The notes: generated by a model not told the origin, from the sequence alone. DNA of 11,287 nt from Acholeplasmatales bacterium DTU056 (GCA_001512985.1 LFRX01000031.1:1290-12576), one strand, 5' to 3'. Counted from the first letter of the stretch, positions 1 through 7,262 are shown. Made by a program: numbers and translations.

Positions 1-1419
1 ATACAGTTTAGGACGAGCCTTTTCAATTGTTTTATCAAAGAAGTCATGTTTATTTCCTTCGATTGAAACTTTCTCAACAAATTTTTTGGCTTGGTCATTA
101 AATTCTTTGGCTTTTTTGTAATCATCTTTTGGATAGTTTTCAATTTGTTTTAATGAAACTTTTTCTCCATCACCAATTTGATAAATAAACCATGTAATCA
201 AATGGTTTTCATGGGCTTTAAGATCTTGTAAATCTTTATCCTTGTTTAATTTTAATACAAAATCAGGTTTCTTAGCATTAATATCCTTTTCTGCATTCTC
301 CAATACTAAGTACTTTCTTCGAATTAGATCTAGAATTGTTGCCGTTATGTCTTCGTCATGAGTTTTCTTAAAGTAATATAAATAACTCATTTCGGCTGGA
401 CTATAGTCGGCCGGCAACTCACGATAATATTTACCATCAAATGATGGAATAAACTCTTTATCATATTTTTTATAAATATAAATTATTAATCCGATCGCCC
501 CAAGCATAATGGCAACTCCGGCTAATAACAATATCCAATATGTAGTTCTTAGTAAATTGGCCTTGCGGGCAAGTTCGGCTTCTTCATCTAAAATTAACTG
601 ATATTGATTTAACTTAACTTGGTTTGTCGGGCGAACATTTGGCATTACATCTAATGGCATTAATAAACGAAATTCTATAAAATCGCCCTTACGGATTTTA
701 TTAATATCAAGAACTACTTGTTGATTGGATTTAATATCAGTTGTTCCTGAATATAATCCATGACCGAAAATATGAAAGTCATTTTTTGAATGAGAATTGG
801 TTGGAAGATTAATAGTGATATATGCCTTATCAATTCGATTAGGAAAATATTCTAATATTCGCCAATTTAAGACCGCAATATCATTATATTTTGTTACTGC
901 TCCGCGAATAGTATATTCATATTCAAAAGTCATTTGTTCATCCATTCCATTTAATACTTGGATAAATATACTTTCGCATTGAGCTGTTTTAATGTTGGTA
1001 GGACAGCCAATTGGTTCCCCATATTCGTCAACATGCCCCAAAAAAGAATATCTAACCCGAACACCCTGATTAATACCTTGATCTACATCATAAATATATT
1101 GATTATTACTGTTTTTGACTCTCACTTTAACAGAACTAGTATCAAAGTATGCTTGGTCATCAGTAACAGGATTTTTAGAATTAATATTTTTATCATAAAT
1201 GATATCTCGAAAAATCACACTATATCCGCTTGGGTATTTCATAACTAATTGTTCTTTAATTGTCATATCCCCATGTTCACTAAGAAATATGTCAGCAGTA
1301 TAACTTTTCGCTTTAACTCGCCCCAAACTAAAGACTTGGTTTGAGGCTAAAATTGTAAGGAAAAAAATGAAAACGAAAGAAATAGTAAATACCGCAACTA
1401 TTTGTTTTCTAAAATTCAT
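1..1419 (-). CDS. DUF2207 membrane protein, 3' end outside the window
   Basis: This frame is open from ATG at 1419 to the window edge, giving 473 residues and no stop. Residues 8-30 are a hydrophobic signal or anchor. Residues 40-290 form a beta-rich region predicted to be outside the cell. A second membrane helix spans about 295-317. The following segment (LPADYSPAEMSYL at 335-347, then TATILDLIRRKYLVLE at 359-374) matches the cytoplasmic winged-helix-like part of DUF2207 proteins. The family has no firm function. C139 and C148 are the only cysteines seen and could form an extracellular disulfide. An AGAGGTG SD precedes the ATG by 5 nt. The gene starts 15 bp after the stop of the small membrane protein, so it is the last visible gene of the operon. 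DUF2207 proteins usually continue with more membrane helices, which would lie beyond position 1. Family assignment is from remembered motifs. Confidence 0.8.
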   Translation of the reverse strand, partial: MNFRKQIVAVFTISFVFIFFLTILASNQVFSLGRVKAKSYTADIFLSEHGDMTIKEQLVMKYPSGYSVIFRDIIYDKNINSKNPVTDDQAYFDTSSVKVRVKNSNNQYIYDVDQGINQGVRVRYSFLGHVDEYGEPIGCPTNIKTAQCESIFIQVLNGMDEQMTFEYEYTIRGAVTKYNDIAVLNWRILEYFPNRIDKAYITINLPTNSHSKNDFHIFGHGLYSGTTDIKSNQQVVLDINKIRKGDFIEFRLLMPLDVMPNVRPTNQVKLNQYQLILDEEAELARKANLLRTTYWILLLAGVAIMLGAIGLIIYIYKKYDKEFIPSFDGKYYRELPADYSPAEMSYLYYFKKTHDEDITATILDLIRRKYLVLENAEKDINAKKPDFVLKLNKDKDLQDLKAHENHLITWFIYQIGDGEKVSLKQIENYPKDDYKKAKEFNDQAKKFVEKVSIEGNKHDFFDKTIEKARPKLY

Positions 1420-1434
1420 CACGTCACCTCTTTA

Positions 1435-1764
1435 TTATTGGTTAAATAGTGCTAAAAAACTATATAACCCCCTAATAATTAAAATTTCTAATATTAATAC
1501 CGCAAATGAATATGCTAAGCAAATTCTATCACGTTTTTGTTGGGATTTTATGACATAATGTAGCGAAACAAAAATACTTGCAATTGTAATGATATATAAC
1601 GGGAAATTGAAAATTCGAATAATCTTATGAATAAAATCTAATGTTTCATTTTCTAAAAATAAATTAATTACAAAGATAAAAGCACTAAAAAAGAAAACAA
1701 TAAATAAGTGCCAAGCAATAACAGTTAATTTAATATGTAAATCTTTCTTAAAAAATTCCTTCAT
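1435..1764 (-). CDS. small three-helix membrane protein, unknown function
   Basis: The product has 109 residues and is almost entirely hydrophobic. Predicted membrane helices lie at about 13-36, 47-72 and 80-107. Short lysine-rich stretches sit at the N-terminus (KEFFKK) and between helices 2 and 3 (KSQQKRDR), which suggests those ends face the cytoplasm. I do not recognise the family. The gene starts 4 bp after the UGA stop of the pseudouridine synthase gene, with an AGAAAGAGTGA SD overlapping that stop. It ends 15 bp before the DUF2207 gene. This tight packing indicates a single transcript and possible translational coupling. The best guess is a membrane partner of, or companion to, the DUF2207 protein, which is inference from position only. 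Confidence 0.7.
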   Translation of the reverse strand: MKEFFKKDLHIKLTVIAWHLFIVFFFSAFIFVINLFLENETLDFIHKIIRIFNFPLYIITIASIFVSLHYVIKSQQKRDRICLAYSFAVLILEILIIRGLYSFLALFNQ

Positions 1765-1768
1765 TGTA

Positions 1769-2470
1769 TCACTCTTTCTGCAAAAAATTCCAAAAATCTT
1801 TCTCCGGTTTAAGGGTAAATTCTAACCATTCATCTTTAGTTGGATGTTTAAATGCTAAACGATAACACCATAAACCTAAACGTCTACTGGAGTGAAGTAT
1901 TCCTTGATATTTATAATCTCCAATAATCGGCATATTATGATAAGATAATTGAGCCCGAATTTGATTATATCTTCCCGTGATTAAATCTATTTTTAAAAAT
2001 GAAAATATTTGATTATTATAAGCAAAACTATTTATGTATTTATATTTTAATATTGCTTCTTGAGCATTTAAAGTATCTTTAGAAACTATTTTAGCAAGAC
2101 GTTTCTTTTCGTCTTTAATTAAATAATCAATTAAAGTGTCTTCTAATTTTAGAGGTTTATTTTTGACACAGGCTAAATATGTTTTATAAAAATTATGATT
2201 GGCAATTTCGGTACTTAGTCTACTTGCAGCTTTACTAGTTTTTGCAAAAACCATTAATCCACCGACGCGTCGATCTAAGCGATGAACTAATCCTAAATAC
2301 ACATTCCCCTTTTTTTGATATTTTTCTTTGATATAGTATTTGACAATATCTAACATACTAATATCATCAGTATAATCTTTTTGACTTAAAACATCCTCAA
2401 ACTTTTCTACAACAATCACATGATTATCTTCATATAAAACATTCAACTTTTCAATAAATTTCTCAATCAT
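1769..2470 (-). CDS. RluA-family RNA pseudouridine synthase
   Basis: The 233-residue protein is predicted to isomerise specific uridines in rRNA or tRNA to pseudouridine in the cytoplasm. HRLDRR at residues 63-68 holds the catalytic aspartate D66. The family normally reads HRLDRxTSG, and here the following residues are VGG. The conserved C-terminal core motif is present as TGRYNQIRAQL followed by PIIGDYKY. No S4 RNA-binding domain precedes the catalytic domain, so this is a short, RluA/RluC-like form, and the exact target nucleotide cannot be told. The start is ATG at 2470 behind AAGGTG, and this SD overlaps the stop of the upstream gene 9 bp away. The stop codon is UGA, which is useful evidence for the standard code here. 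If UGA were read as Trp, only six residues would be added, so this stop alone is not decisive. Confidence 0.88.
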   Translation of the reverse strand: MIEKFIEKLNVLYEDNHVIVVEKFEDVLSQKDYTDDISMLDIVKYYIKEKYQKKGNVYLGLVHRLDRRVGGLMVFAKTSKAASRLSTEIANHNFYKTYLACVKNKPLKLEDTLIDYLIKDEKKRLAKIVSKDTLNAQEAILKYKYINSFAYNNQIFSFLKIDLITGRYNQIRAQLSYHNMPIIGDYKYQGILHSSRRLGLWCYRLAFKHPTKDEWLEFTLKPEKDFWNFLQKE

Positions 2471-2479
2471 TTTTACACC

Positions 2480-3259
2480 TTAATTTTGGTCGTATGCTGA
2501 TTCGATATTAGTTTTAGAACGGTTAAAATCACCTAAAGTATTAATAACATATGAACGATATTTATCATGAAGTTTTAATTTTATAGTTATTCCTTCCTCA
2601 TTGGTAATGTACATAAAGTTTTTAATTCTTCGATAACTTAAAAACAAGCCAAAATCACTTTCCACTACTTCATCCCCTAGCGATAAAACAAACTTCCGTA
2701 TTTCCTCTAATAATTCCTTTTCTTTTATACTATTTTTAAAACTTTCCTCTCTTACTCTAATCTGTCTCCTTCCACAGACCCCCTTTTCAATTACCACGAA
2801 ACCTCTAGTAAAGCTTTGAAATTTAATTAAGTCAATATCCAACGGTAATTGATTAATAGCATATTCATCATAGTGATTAAAATCATCACCAATACATATT
2901 AACCGTGGTTTATAGGTTACTTGTTTTGCTAATTCTTGCCCAAGTTTATCCACAACTAATAACTTAAACTCACTAAGGTGATTATTAATATAATCAACAA
3001 AAAAAAGACCCTTGTTAATTGTTTGACTAAACTTTCCTTGACGATATTCAATTATCGCTAATTGATAATTCTCATCAATTCCAATGGTTTCAATAATTTC
3101 TCCTGGGTGAGATTGAATATTGTAATTACTATCGATAAGTTGTAGCCCTAGTAATTCAAAACAATTCTCTTCAATTATTTTTTGCATATTAACTTTATTT
3201 ATTTTACCCTTAGAATAATTTTCTTTATCTTTTATATTAATTAATTTAATATCACTCAA
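2480..3259 (-). CDS. DUF5655-type protein with PD-(D/E)XK nuclease-like N-domain
   Basis: The 259-residue protein resembles a family of predicted nuclease-like proteins, often mislabelled transporters, that begin MSDIKL and carry a C-terminal DUF5655 domain. Visible family motifs are IGIDEN (59-64), IIEY (69-72), GLFFVDYI, EFKLLV, PRLICIGDDF and, near the C-terminus, LSLGDEV and YRRIKNF. Relatives normally carry RIDxLGID and IEYKR. Here the aspartate is E57 and the lysine of the ExK motif is R73, so a metal-dependent nuclease site looks altered. The start codon is TTG at 3259, chosen because GAGGTGAGG lies just upstream and the resulting N-terminus matches the family. This is the first gene of the operon and has its own promoter. 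The biological role of the family is uncertain. Confidence 0.75.
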   Translation of the reverse strand: MSDIKLINIKDKENYSKGKINKVNMQKIIEENCFELLGLQLIDSNYNIQSHPGEIIETIGIDENYQLAIIEYRQGKFSQTINKGLFFVDYINNHLSEFKLLVVDKLGQELAKQVTYKPRLICIGDDFNHYDEYAINQLPLDIDLIKFQSFTRGFVVIEKGVCGRRQIRVREESFKNSIKEKELLEEIRKFVLSLGDEVVESDFGLFLSYRRIKNFMYITNEEGITIKLKLHDKYRSYVINTLGDFNRSKTNIESAYDQN

Positions 3260-3278
3260 TCAACCTCACCTCAAACTT

Positions 3279-3307
3279 ATTATACCTCATTATTAAAGCG
3301 ATGTAAA
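3279..3307 (-). promoter_or_regulatory. sigma-A promoter of the DUF5655/RluA/DUF2207 operon
   Basis: Reading the minus strand, TTTACA (3307-3302) is followed after exactly 17 bp by a perfect TATAAT (3284-3279). The predicted start of transcription is near 3272, a few bases before the GAGGTGAGG ribosome-binding site, so the leader is very short. Confidence 0.75.
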
Positions 3308-3310
3308 TTA

Positions 3311-3330
3311 TAAAAATCCTATTATAGGAT
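3311..3330 (-). terminator. weak terminator-like hairpin after the YcxB-like gene
   Basis: On the minus strand a perfect 6-bp stem (ATCCTA with TAGGAT, 3-nt loop) is followed by a run of U residues. It is AT-rich and alone would be weak. It lies just beyond the stronger hairpin at 3336-3359, so the two may act in tandem for the YcxB-like transcript. Confidence 0.4.
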
Positions 3331-3335
3331 AAATT

Positions 3336-3365
3336 ATGCGCCTACAAATGTAGGCGCATTTTTTT
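3336..3365 (+). terminator. strong hairpin with T-run on the plus strand
   Basis: ATGCGCCTAC (3336-3345) pairs perfectly with GTAGGCGCAT (3350-3359) around a 4-nt loop, and six T residues follow on the plus strand. In orientation it is a factor-independent terminator for plus-strand transcripts. No plus-strand gene lies upstream. For the minus-strand YcxB-like gene, whose stop is at 3366-3364, the hairpin follows immediately but lacks a good U-run. It may block antisense transcription or act in both directions. Confidence 0.6.
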
Positions 3366-4074
3366 ATTCATTATTTTCAGTTGATTCAGTAGTAATATTC
3401 TCTTGATTTTCTAAACTTGGAGTTTCTTTTGGAAGTGATTCTGTTTGTTGGGCAGTTTCTTCTCCTGCTCCATCACTTTCCTCTCTGGCATGTGGTGGAT
3501 GAACAAAAGTAATTGGTCTTTTTACTATTGGTTTTGCAAAAACTTTGTATGGTTTAGTTTGGGCTTTTTCAAGAATAATTTGTTGTAGTTCATCAAGAGT
3601 TCCACTTACAAAAAACTCCGGATTTTTATTAATAATTACTGGAGCATTACGAAAAGCCATTAAAAAAATAAATTCTGGAGTGTCATGAATTTCAGTAATA
3701 TATTCCCATGGATAACTAAACTGTTGTTGTTCTTCTCCAGGGTTATAGATACGAATTTCGTTTTCATCGATTTCAATTTCCTTAGTAACTACACGTGGAT
3801 TACGCAAAAAATATTTTTCGATTTGAGAATCTATAACTTTTTCAAAAAAGACAATTTGGTAAACCAAATATAAAGCTAATAGTCCCATTGCAATTGAAAA
3901 GATATAGTCTTTGCGAAAGACGAAAAGAATTGCTACTCCTATTACAATTATTAATGGGATAATAAAAACTAACATTCCTTTTTTACTACGATATCTTAAA
4001 TTATAGTAATTATAATGTTTCATTGTTTTAAAATCATATTCTATTTTTACGCGAACTTTGTTAACTGTTTCCAT
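3364..4074 (-). CDS. YcxB-like two-helix membrane protein with acidic tail
   Basis: The 236-residue product has two adjacent membrane helices at about 34-54 and 57-77. A cytoplasmic domain of about 90 residues follows, in which EIDENEIRIYNPGE, YPWEYITEI and PEFIFLM resemble the YcxB-like domain. The C-terminal 40 residues are rich in Glu, Gln, Thr and Ser and are probably disordered. No enzyme motif is visible and the function of YcxB-like proteins is not known to me. The start is ATG at 4074 behind AAGGAG at 8-nt spacing. The gene is monocistronic, divergent from dppA, and followed directly by hairpins. The long acidic tail is not part of the core domain and may be lineage-specific. Confidence 0.7.
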   Translation of the reverse strand: METVNKVRVKIEYDFKTMKHYNYYNLRYRSKKGMLVFIIPLIIVIGVAILFVFRKDYIFSIAMGLLALYLVYQIVFFEKVIDSQIEKYFLRNPRVVTKEIEIDENEIRIYNPGEEQQQFSYPWEYITEIHDTPEFIFLMAFRNAPVIINKNPEFFVSGTLDELQQIILEKAQTKPYKVFAKPIVKRPITFVHPPHAREESDGAGEETAQQTESLPKETPSLENQENITTESTENNE

Positions 4075-4108
4075 AGCATTACTCCTTACATTTTTTTCTA
4101 TTGGTTAT

Positions 4109-4117
4109 ATTATACCA
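4109..4117 (-). promoter_or_regulatory. extended -10 promoter of the YcxB-like gene
   Basis: The minus strand reads TGGTATAAT, an extended -10 with a perfect TATAAT. No convincing -35 lies 16-18 bp upstream. The predicted transcript start is around 4102, leaving a leader of about 28 nt that contains the AAGGAG site. Confidence 0.6.
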
Positions 4118-4165
4118 TATTTTTGGGAAAAAATAAAAGCATTGATAAAATTTTTACCATTTTTA

Positions 4166-4174
4166 TGTTATAAT
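4166..4174 (+). promoter_or_regulatory. extended -10 promoter of dppA
   Basis: TGTTATAAT gives an extended -10 with a perfect hexamer. TTGATA at 4142-4147 is the best -35-like hexamer, but its spacer is 21 bp, so the extended -10 probably carries recognition. Transcription should start near 4181. That gives a leader of about 53 nt containing the SD and the hairpin described next. Confidence 0.6.
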
Positions 4175-4194
4175 TATTATAGCAATCTCAAAAG

Positions 4195-4237
4195 AAGGAG
4201 GTAAAAGATAATTTTATTATCTTTTAAAAAGATCATG
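4195..4237 (+). promoter_or_regulatory. dppA leader: consensus SD separated from ATG by a perfect hairpin
   Basis: AAGGAGGT (4195-4202) is a near-perfect SD but lies 32 nt before the ATG at 4235. The gap holds a perfect 10-bp stem (4203-4212 with 4216-4225) with a TTT loop, then 9 nt, then the ATG. If the hairpin folds, the SD is brought to a normal effective distance. Alternatively, translation begins at the in-frame AUU at 4211, 8 nt after the SD, inside the stem. Confidence 0.65.
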
Positions 4238-5035
4238 AAAGTATTTATTAGCGCTGATATCGAAGGTGTTAATGGAATAACTAGTTGGAATGAAACGTTT
4301 TTAAATAATCCCCATTATCCCCGTTTTCAAAAACAATTAATTGATGAAGTTTCTATGGCCGCAAAAGCAGCAAAAGCTGCTGGGGCAAAGGAAATCGTTA
4401 TTAAAGATGCCCATGACAGTGCTTTAAATTTAATTCATTCGGAATTACCTGAATATACAACCTTAATTCGTGGTTGGACAGGTCAACCCGCTAGTATGAT
4501 GGCTGGCCTTGATGAAAGTTTTAATGCGGTAATATTTATTGGCTATCATAGTCCTTCATGTTCTGATGGAAACACCTTATCTCATACAATGAATACTAAT
4601 CTTATTTATGTAAAGATTAATGGAGAAATTGCTAGTGAATTTTTAATTAATGCATATTATGCATCATTATTAAATGTTCCAGTCGCTTTCGCTAGTGGTG
4701 ATTTACAATTAATGCATGACATTAATAAAATTAATTCTCATATTATTACTGTTCCAACAAAGGTTGGTATGCATGGAGGAACATTATCAAAGCATCCAAA
4801 TGTTACAAACCAACAAATTTATGAAGGAGTATTGAAAAGTCTAACCCAAATCGATCTAAGTAAAAACATTGTTACTTTACCAAATAAATTTACTCTTGAA
4901 GTAAAATATCGAAATCATTATGATGCCTATAGTAAATCTTTTTTCCCAGGATGTAAATTGATTAGGACAGATACTGTTTATTTCGAAAGTAATAATTACT
5001 ATGATTGTTTAATTGCGATGAAGTTTATTTTATAG
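4235..5035 (+). CDS. dppA: D-aminopeptidase, M55 family (DppA-like)
   Basis: The 266-residue protein is a zinc peptidase predicted to release N-terminal D-amino acids such as D-Ala from short peptides in the cytoplasm. It has the M55 signature SADIEG with metal ligands D8 and E10, KDAH with H60, GYHS with H105, and SEF with E135. H117 in LSHTMN matches the catalytic histidine of Bacillus subtilis DppA. Length agrees with the family. The ATG start gives the typical family N-terminus MKVFISADIE. An AUU start at 4211 would add eight residues (beginning LLSFKK after the initiator). The gene stands alone, with its own extended -10 promoter and terminator, and no dipeptide transporter genes adjoin it, unlike the B. 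subtilis dpp operon. Role in nutrient scavenging or wall-peptide turnover is inference. Confidence 0.92.
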   Translation: MKVFISADIEGVNGITSWNETFLNNPHYPRFQKQLIDEVSMAAKAAKAAGAKEIVIKDAHDSALNLIHSELPEYTTLIRGWTGQPASMMAGLDESFNAVIFIGYHSPSCSDGNTLSHTMNTNLIYVKINGEIASEFLINAYYASLLNVPVAFASGDLQLMHDINKINSHIITVPTKVGMHGGTLSKHPNVTNQQIYEGVLKSLTQIDLSKNIVTLPNKFTLEVKYRNHYDAYSKSFFPGCKLIRTDTVYFESNNYYDCLIAMKFIL

Positions 5036-5043
5036 AATTAATC

Positions 5044-5076
5044 GGTGAAGAATAGATATCTATTTTTCACCTTTTT
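5044..5076 (+). terminator. factor-independent terminator of dppA
   Basis: GGTGAA starts a near-perfect 28-nt inverted repeat (5044-5071, one G-U pair, a stem of up to about 12-13 bp), followed by TTTTT. It lies just after the dppA stop at 5035. Confidence 0.85.
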
Positions 5077-5092
5077 GATAAAAGTATATTCC

Positions 5093-5121
5093 TTGTCTTT
5101 TTTTCCTTTTAAGAGTAAACT
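5093..5121 (+). promoter_or_regulatory. possible promoter of the VOC/CatE-like gene
   Basis: TTGTCT (5093-5098) and TAAACT (5116-5121) are 17 bp apart, each matching 4 of 6 consensus positions. TATAGT at 5121 is an alternative -10. A promoter is expected here because a terminator lies just upstream, but the exact boxes are uncertain. Confidence 0.35.
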
Positions 5122-5154
5122 ATAGTTATAGAATATTAAAAAGGAAAGATAAAA

Positions 5155-5973
5155 ATGAATTTATTAGATGGTTTACAAATTAGTCGTATCAGTTTAAAAG
5201 TAGCTGACTTAGATCAAATGACTAACTTTTATCATAAAGTTATTGGATTAAACATTTTAGAAAAAACAAATAATATTTCATTACTTGGAGTTGAAAATAG
5301 AGTTATTATTGAGTTAGTTGAAGTTAAAAATTCCTCGTGGGGTCATCAGTATAATGGATTGTATCATATAGCCATTTTACTTCCAAGCGAAGTTGATTTA
5401 GCCAATATGTTATTACATTTAGCCCAATACAATATCCGCCTTGGAGCATCTGATCATGGTTTTTCTCACGCATTGTATTTAAATGATCCGGAAGGAAATG
5501 GAATTGAAATATATGCGGATCAACCAAAAGGAATATGGCCATATCTAAATAATAGTCTTGATATCGTTACTAAAAGATTAGATTTACGTAAGCTTGCTAG
5601 TCTAGCCACAACAAACAATTTACAGTCACTCCCACCACAAACCGTCATTGGACATATTCATCTTCAGATGAAAGATTTAAATGGATTTAGACAGTTTTAT
5701 TTAGAAAAATTACAAATGGACTTGCAAATAGAAACACCAAATGCTTTATTTGCTTCTGTAGATGGTTATCATCACCATATTGCTGCTAATAATTGGAATA
5801 GTCCAATAGGACCATTACCTGATAAGTACTTAGGATTAAATTATTTTGCTATTAAGGCTAAAAATTTTAATACATTAAAAGATATTTTAAAAAACGAACC
5901 CACTTTTATTGAAAGCCAAAATACCTTTATAGTTACTTGTCCTAATGGAATAAAAATTGTTTTTGAACAATAA
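5155..5973 (+). CDS. two-domain VOC-family protein, YfiE/CatE-like (putative ring-cleaving dioxygenase)
   Basis: The 272-residue protein contains two VOC (glyoxalase/dioxygenase) modules, about residues 8-125 and 163-270. Matches to the Bacillus YfiE/CatE group include GLYHIAILLP, HALYLNDPEGNGIEIYAD, IGHIHL and GYHHHIAANNW. CatE is a catechol 2,3-dioxygenase using Fe(II), with metal ligands in the His-rich motifs of the second module. Those histidines are present here, but many family members have no proven substrate. The start is ATG at 5155 with AAAAGGAAAG as SD. The gene is flanked by terminators on both sides and is monocistronic. No other aromatic-degradation gene is in the window, so detoxification or another VOC activity is as likely as catechol catabolism. 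Confidence 0.82.
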   Translation: MNLLDGLQISRISLKVADLDQMTNFYHKVIGLNILEKTNNISLLGVENRVIIELVEVKNSSWGHQYNGLYHIAILLPSEVDLANMLLHLAQYNIRLGASDHGFSHALYLNDPEGNGIEIYADQPKGIWPYLNNSLDIVTKRLDLRKLASLATTNNLQSLPPQTVIGHIHLQMKDLNGFRQFYLEKLQMDLQIETPNALFASVDGYHHHIAANNWNSPIGPLPDKYLGLNYFAIKAKNFNTLKDILKNEPTFIESQNTFIVTCPNGIKIVFEQ

Positions 5974-5976
5974 TTT

Positions 5977-6000
5977 AGCCCTCTTATCGAGGGCTTTTTT
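5977..6000. terminator. terminator between the convergent VOC gene and murA
   Basis: AGCCCTC (5977-5983) pairs perfectly with GAGGGCT (5989-5995) around a 5-nt loop, followed by T residues on the plus strand. It is clearly the terminator of the VOC gene. On the minus strand it follows the murA stop (6006-6004) but has a weaker U-run, so it may serve both genes. Confidence 0.88.
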
Positions 6001-6003
6001 ATT

Positions 6004-7251
6004 TTAGATTATCTTACAATTTATCCCTAATTTTGCAAGTTTTTCATAAGGCTTTTCATAACCGCGTAATAATACATCAATATTATCAATAACACTTTCT
6101 CCATTGGTAATTGCACAAGCTATTAGGAGACTTGCGGCACCACGTAAATCATAGGCAGTAACCTCACTTGGTTCAAGTAAGGTTTTCCCCTTAACAATAA
6201 TTGTATTATCCTGCAAAATAATATGTGCTTTCATTTTTTGTAATTCAGATATATGGCTAAAACGATTATTAAAAATGGTTTCCTTAATACTAGATAATCC
6301 ATCAATTTGCGTTAGAAGTGTTGTCAATGGTTGTTGTAAATCAGTCGGAAACGCTGGATAAGGTCCAACTTCTATATGAATTGGCTTTAATTCTTGATTT
6401 TTTGTTATGGTAATTTTATCTTTTTCAATTTCCATTTGACAACCTATTTTTTCTAATACTTCAAGTAACGAAGTTAAGTGATTTGGATTAACATTTGTGA
6501 CTGTTAATCCCGGACCATCAGCACATGCCCCTAAAATTAAATATGTTCCAGCTTCGATTCGATCTGGCATTAAAGTATATGTAGTTTTAGTTAATTTTTT
6601 CACTCCTGTTATTGTAATTGTACTTGTTCCCGCTCCTTCAATTTTCGCTCCCATTGAATTTAAAAAGTTTGCCACATCAACAACTTCTGGTTCTTTAGCA
6701 CAATTGTTTATTACCGTTACCCCTCTTGCTTTTGTTCCAGCAAGCATTAAGTTAATTGTCGCTCCAACTGAAGGAAAATCTAGATTAATTGTTGTTCCTA
6801 ATAGTTTTTTAGTACGCATTATTAATTGATCATTTTTTTGAATTATATTAACATTCATTTTAGAAAAACCATCTAAATGATAATTAATCGGACGATTCCC
6901 TAAATTACAACCACCTGGATAAAATGTTTTTATTTTGTTTCTTTTCGCAAGAAGTACCCCAAAAAAGTAATATGAACCACGTAGCCTAGATACTAGAGGA
7001 GTATTTAGATTGGTTTTAGTTTTTGGATTAGGTTTTATTATTATTTCACAATCAGTAATTATTACTTCATGTCCAATATAACTTAAAATATTAAGTAAAG
7101 TTTGGCAATCTTCAATTTGGGGAACATTTCTTAATCGTACTTCTTCATCACAAAGGATAGTTGCTGGAATAATGGCTACGGCACTATTTTTACAACCACT
7201 TATTTGTACTTCTCCACTTAAATTTTTATTACCATAAATTTGTAATTTAAT
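6004..7251 (-). CDS. murA: UDP-N-acetylglucosamine 1-carboxyvinyltransferase (MurA), AUU start
   Basis: The enzyme transfers enolpyruvate from PEP to UDP-GlcNAc, the first committed step of peptidoglycan precursor synthesis, in the cytoplasm. Counting from ATT at 7251 the product is 415 residues, close to family length. Key residues match E. coli MurA almost exactly: K21 (GCKN), R91, the catalytic C115 (GGCNLGNRPI), R120, D304 (YPAFPTDLQ), R330 (NNRF), R370 (DLR) and R396 (RGYE). No ATG, GTG or TTG occurs in this frame between the upstream in-frame TGA (7284-7282) and the ATT. GGGGTGA lies 4 nt before the ATT, so AUU is the proposed initiator. An ATG-only reading would start at 6858 and lose 131 residues including C115. 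The gene is monocistronic and divergent from the malic enzyme operon. MurA versus its paralogue MurZ cannot be settled. Confidence 0.9.
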   Translation of the reverse strand: MKLQIYGNKNLSGEVQISGCKNSAVAIIPATILCDEEVRLRNVPQIEDCQTLLNILSYIGHEVIITDCEIIIKPNPKTKTNLNTPLVSRLRGSYYFFGVLLAKRNKIKTFYPGGCNLGNRPINYHLDGFSKMNVNIIQKNDQLIMRTKKLLGTTINLDFPSVGATINLMLAGTKARGVTVINNCAKEPEVVDVANFLNSMGAKIEGAGTSTITITGVKKLTKTTYTLMPDRIEAGTYLILGACADGPGLTVTNVNPNHLTSLLEVLEKIGCQMEIEKDKITITKNQELKPIHIEVGPYPAFPTDLQQPLTTLLTQIDGLSSIKETIFNNRFSHISELQKMKAHIILQDNTIIVKGKTLLEPSEVTAYDLRGAASLLIACAITNGESVIDNIDVLLRGYEKPYEKLAKLGINCKII

Positions 7252-7262
7252 TTTTTCACCCC
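7249..7262 (-). promoter_or_regulatory. SD and AUU initiation codon of murA
   Basis: On the minus strand GGGGTGA (7262-7256) is followed by four A residues and ATT (7251-7249). The out-of-frame ATG at 7264 reads ATG GGG TGA and cannot start murA. The family alignment places the N-terminus at this ATT. Confidence 0.75.

Noticed and set aside
797..1558. Plus-strand open frames opposite the DUF2207 and small membrane protein genes
   Set aside because: They have no SD or family resemblance and lie antisense to well-supported minus-strand genes.
1769..1771. UGA read as tryptophan (Mycoplasma-type code)
   Set aside because: All tryptophans seen are TGG, the larger genes are complete without internal TGA, and UGA ends both the pseudouridine synthase and the phosphodiesterase at family-consistent points.
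5101..5148. Possible SD-sequestering pairing of TTTCCTTTT (5102-5110) with the AAAAGGAAA SD of the VOC gene
   Set aside because: The upstream arm probably lies before the transcript start, the pairing is low complexity and the loop is 28 nt, so it is likely chance.
6497..6829. Plus-strand 110-codon frame opposite murA, and a minus-strand 72-codon frame at 5324-5542 opposite the VOC gene
   Set aside because: Both overlap conserved enzyme domains on the other strand and lack ribosome-binding sites.
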